DNA from: Actinomycetota bacterium
Lineage (GTDB): Bacteria > Actinomycetota > Coriobacteriia > Anaerosomatales > D1FN1-002
Assembly (NCBI GenBank): GCA_005774595.1
Contig: VAUM01000066.1
Location: forward strand, 1-8,043
Length of the DNA: 8,043 nt
Direction: 5' to 3'
The stretch's first letter is position 1. The number at the start of each line of letters is the position of its first letter. The notes beneath the pieces are model-generated. The model was given only the letters and a program-made list of their open reading frames with translations. It did no database searches and was not told the DNA's origin. This document shows, in pieces, positions 7,375 to 8,043 of the stretch. The translations under genes and the position numbers were made by a program.

Positions 7375-8043
7375 CTACAGCCGGGACAGTATAGCAACCA
7401 GCAGGCGCTCCATCGCGTGCTCGATGCGCTTGGCGGTGGCGAGGACCTCGTTGTGGCCACCCGGCGAGCCGGCCGTGTTCGTGACGCCGGACAGCGCGAG
7501 CACGCTCATCCCGGCGTGGCGCGCGGCGAGCACCTCGGGCACGGTGGACATCCCGGCGGCGTCGGCGCCGAGCGCAGCGAGCATGCGCGCCTCGGCGGGC
7601 GTCTCGAAGGCGGGGCCGGGCATCGCCGCGTACACGCCCTCGCGCAGGTCGACCCCCAGCTCGCCTGCGGCCTCACGCGCGCGCTCCGCGAGCAGGGGCG
7701 TGTACGCGCCCGCCATCGACGGGAAGCGCGGCCCCAGCTCGGCGAGGTTCGGGCCGGTCAGCGGGCTCGCGCCGGTGAGGTTCACGTGGTCGGTGACGAG
7801 CATGATGTCGCCGGGCGACACGCGGTCCGACACCGCGCCCGACGCGTTCGTGGCGACGAGCGCCTCGGCGCCGAGCAGGCGCGCCGCGCGCACGGGCAGC
7901 GCGATCCGGTCGGCGCTGTGGCCCTCGTACAGGTGCAGGCGCCCGACCGAGCAGATCACCGGCACGCGCGCCTCGCCGGCGTGCCCGAACACGAAGCGCC
8001 CCTGATGCCCCTGCACGCCGGCGAGGCGCGCGTGCCGGTGATC
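7375..8043 (-). CDS. Purine nucleoside phosphorylase, trimeric 6-oxopurine type (N-terminus missing)
   Basis: The enzyme splits purine nucleosides with phosphate into free base and ribose 1-phosphate, in the cytosol. The visible 222 residues (numbered from the first full codon at 8041-8043) lack about 50 N-terminal residues that lie past the right edge. The phosphate site is seen as R35 and H37 in GRLHLYEG. The base and ribose sites are seen as TNASG (65-69), F146 and E147 in GPAFET, M165 and S166 in GMSTVPEV, N189 in GVTN, and H197 in GGHNEV. These match F200, E201, M219, S220, N243 and H257 of human PNP. The Glu and Asn favour inosine and guanosine over adenosine; MTA phosphorylases differ at these sites. 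Methylthioinosine phosphorylase activity cannot be ruled out given ahcY next door and mtnA nearby. The stop codon TAG at 7375-7377 ends the protein at AILSRL. Confidence 0.92.
   Translation of the reverse strand, partial: DHRHARLAGVQGHQGRFVFGHAGEARVPVICSVGRLHLYEGHSADRIALPVRAARLLGAEALVATNASGAVSDRVSPGDIMLVTDHVNLTGASPLTGPNLAELGPRFPSMAGAYTPLLAERAREAAGELGVDLREGVYAAMPGPAFETPAEARMLAALGADAAGMSTVPEVLAARHAGMSVLALSGVTNTAGSPGGHNEVLATAKRIEHAMERLLVAILSRL
7388..7396 (-). promoter_or_regulatory. Probable extended -10 promoter of ahcY inside the PNP 3' end
   Basis: TGCTATACT on the minus strand is a TG-extended -10 with five of six consensus bases. It lies in the last codons of the PNP gene, 76 bases before the ahcY ATG. 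The 10-mer TATACTGTCC (7384-7393) also occurs before mtnA. No -35 is seen, as expected for extended -10 promoters. It would allow ahcY to be transcribed apart from PNP. Confidence 0.5.

Overview
The window is about 70% GC and every supported gene lies on the minus strand, so transcription runs from high to low coordinates. Codons end mostly in G or C, and the genes have clear Shine-Dalgarno sites. A secreted protein anchored by cell wall binding repeat 2 (CWB2) modules points to a monoderm, high-GC bacterium. Together with a short, archaeal/Thermotoga-type AhcY, this suggests Actinomycetota, perhaps a Coriobacteriia-like lineage. The lineage is inference; no rRNA or other marker is present.

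In transcription order there are six genes. (1) A purine nucleoside phosphorylase lacks its N-terminus at the right edge (7375-8043). (2) ahcY follows after a 63-base gap (6052-7311) and is followed by a GC-rich hairpin near 5995-6041. (3) A 1072-residue exported surface protein (2610-5828) has a signal peptide, six FG-GAP repeats, four cadherin-like (tandem-95) repeats and three CWB2 repeats. It ends at a strong hairpin at 2556-2585. (4) mtnA (1206-2498), (5) an AEC-family permease (269-1192) and (6) the first 76 codons of a comF-like gene (1-230) form a tight run with gaps of 13 and 38 bases.

PNP, AhcY and MtnA fit one theme: recycling the nucleoside by-products of S-adenosylmethionine, namely S-adenosylhomocysteine (SAH) and methylthioadenosine (MTA). 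The PNP keeps the residues for 6-oxopurines, and the AhcY is of the short type for which S-inosylhomocysteine activity has been described in Methanocaldococcus. A deaminate-first salvage route is therefore possible but not proven. Both mtnA and ahcY are preceded by the same 10-mer, TATACTGTCC, a likely -10 region. The surface protein gene looks like an unrelated insertion between these metabolic genes.

The most distinctive features are a propeller-like FG-GAP block that appears nested inside the first cadherin-like repeat, a roughly 50-residue insertion in MtnA, and a perfect Shine-Dalgarno sequence in the surface gene leader facing a CTG codon in frame. I found no RNA genes, CRISPR array, insertion sequence or integration site.
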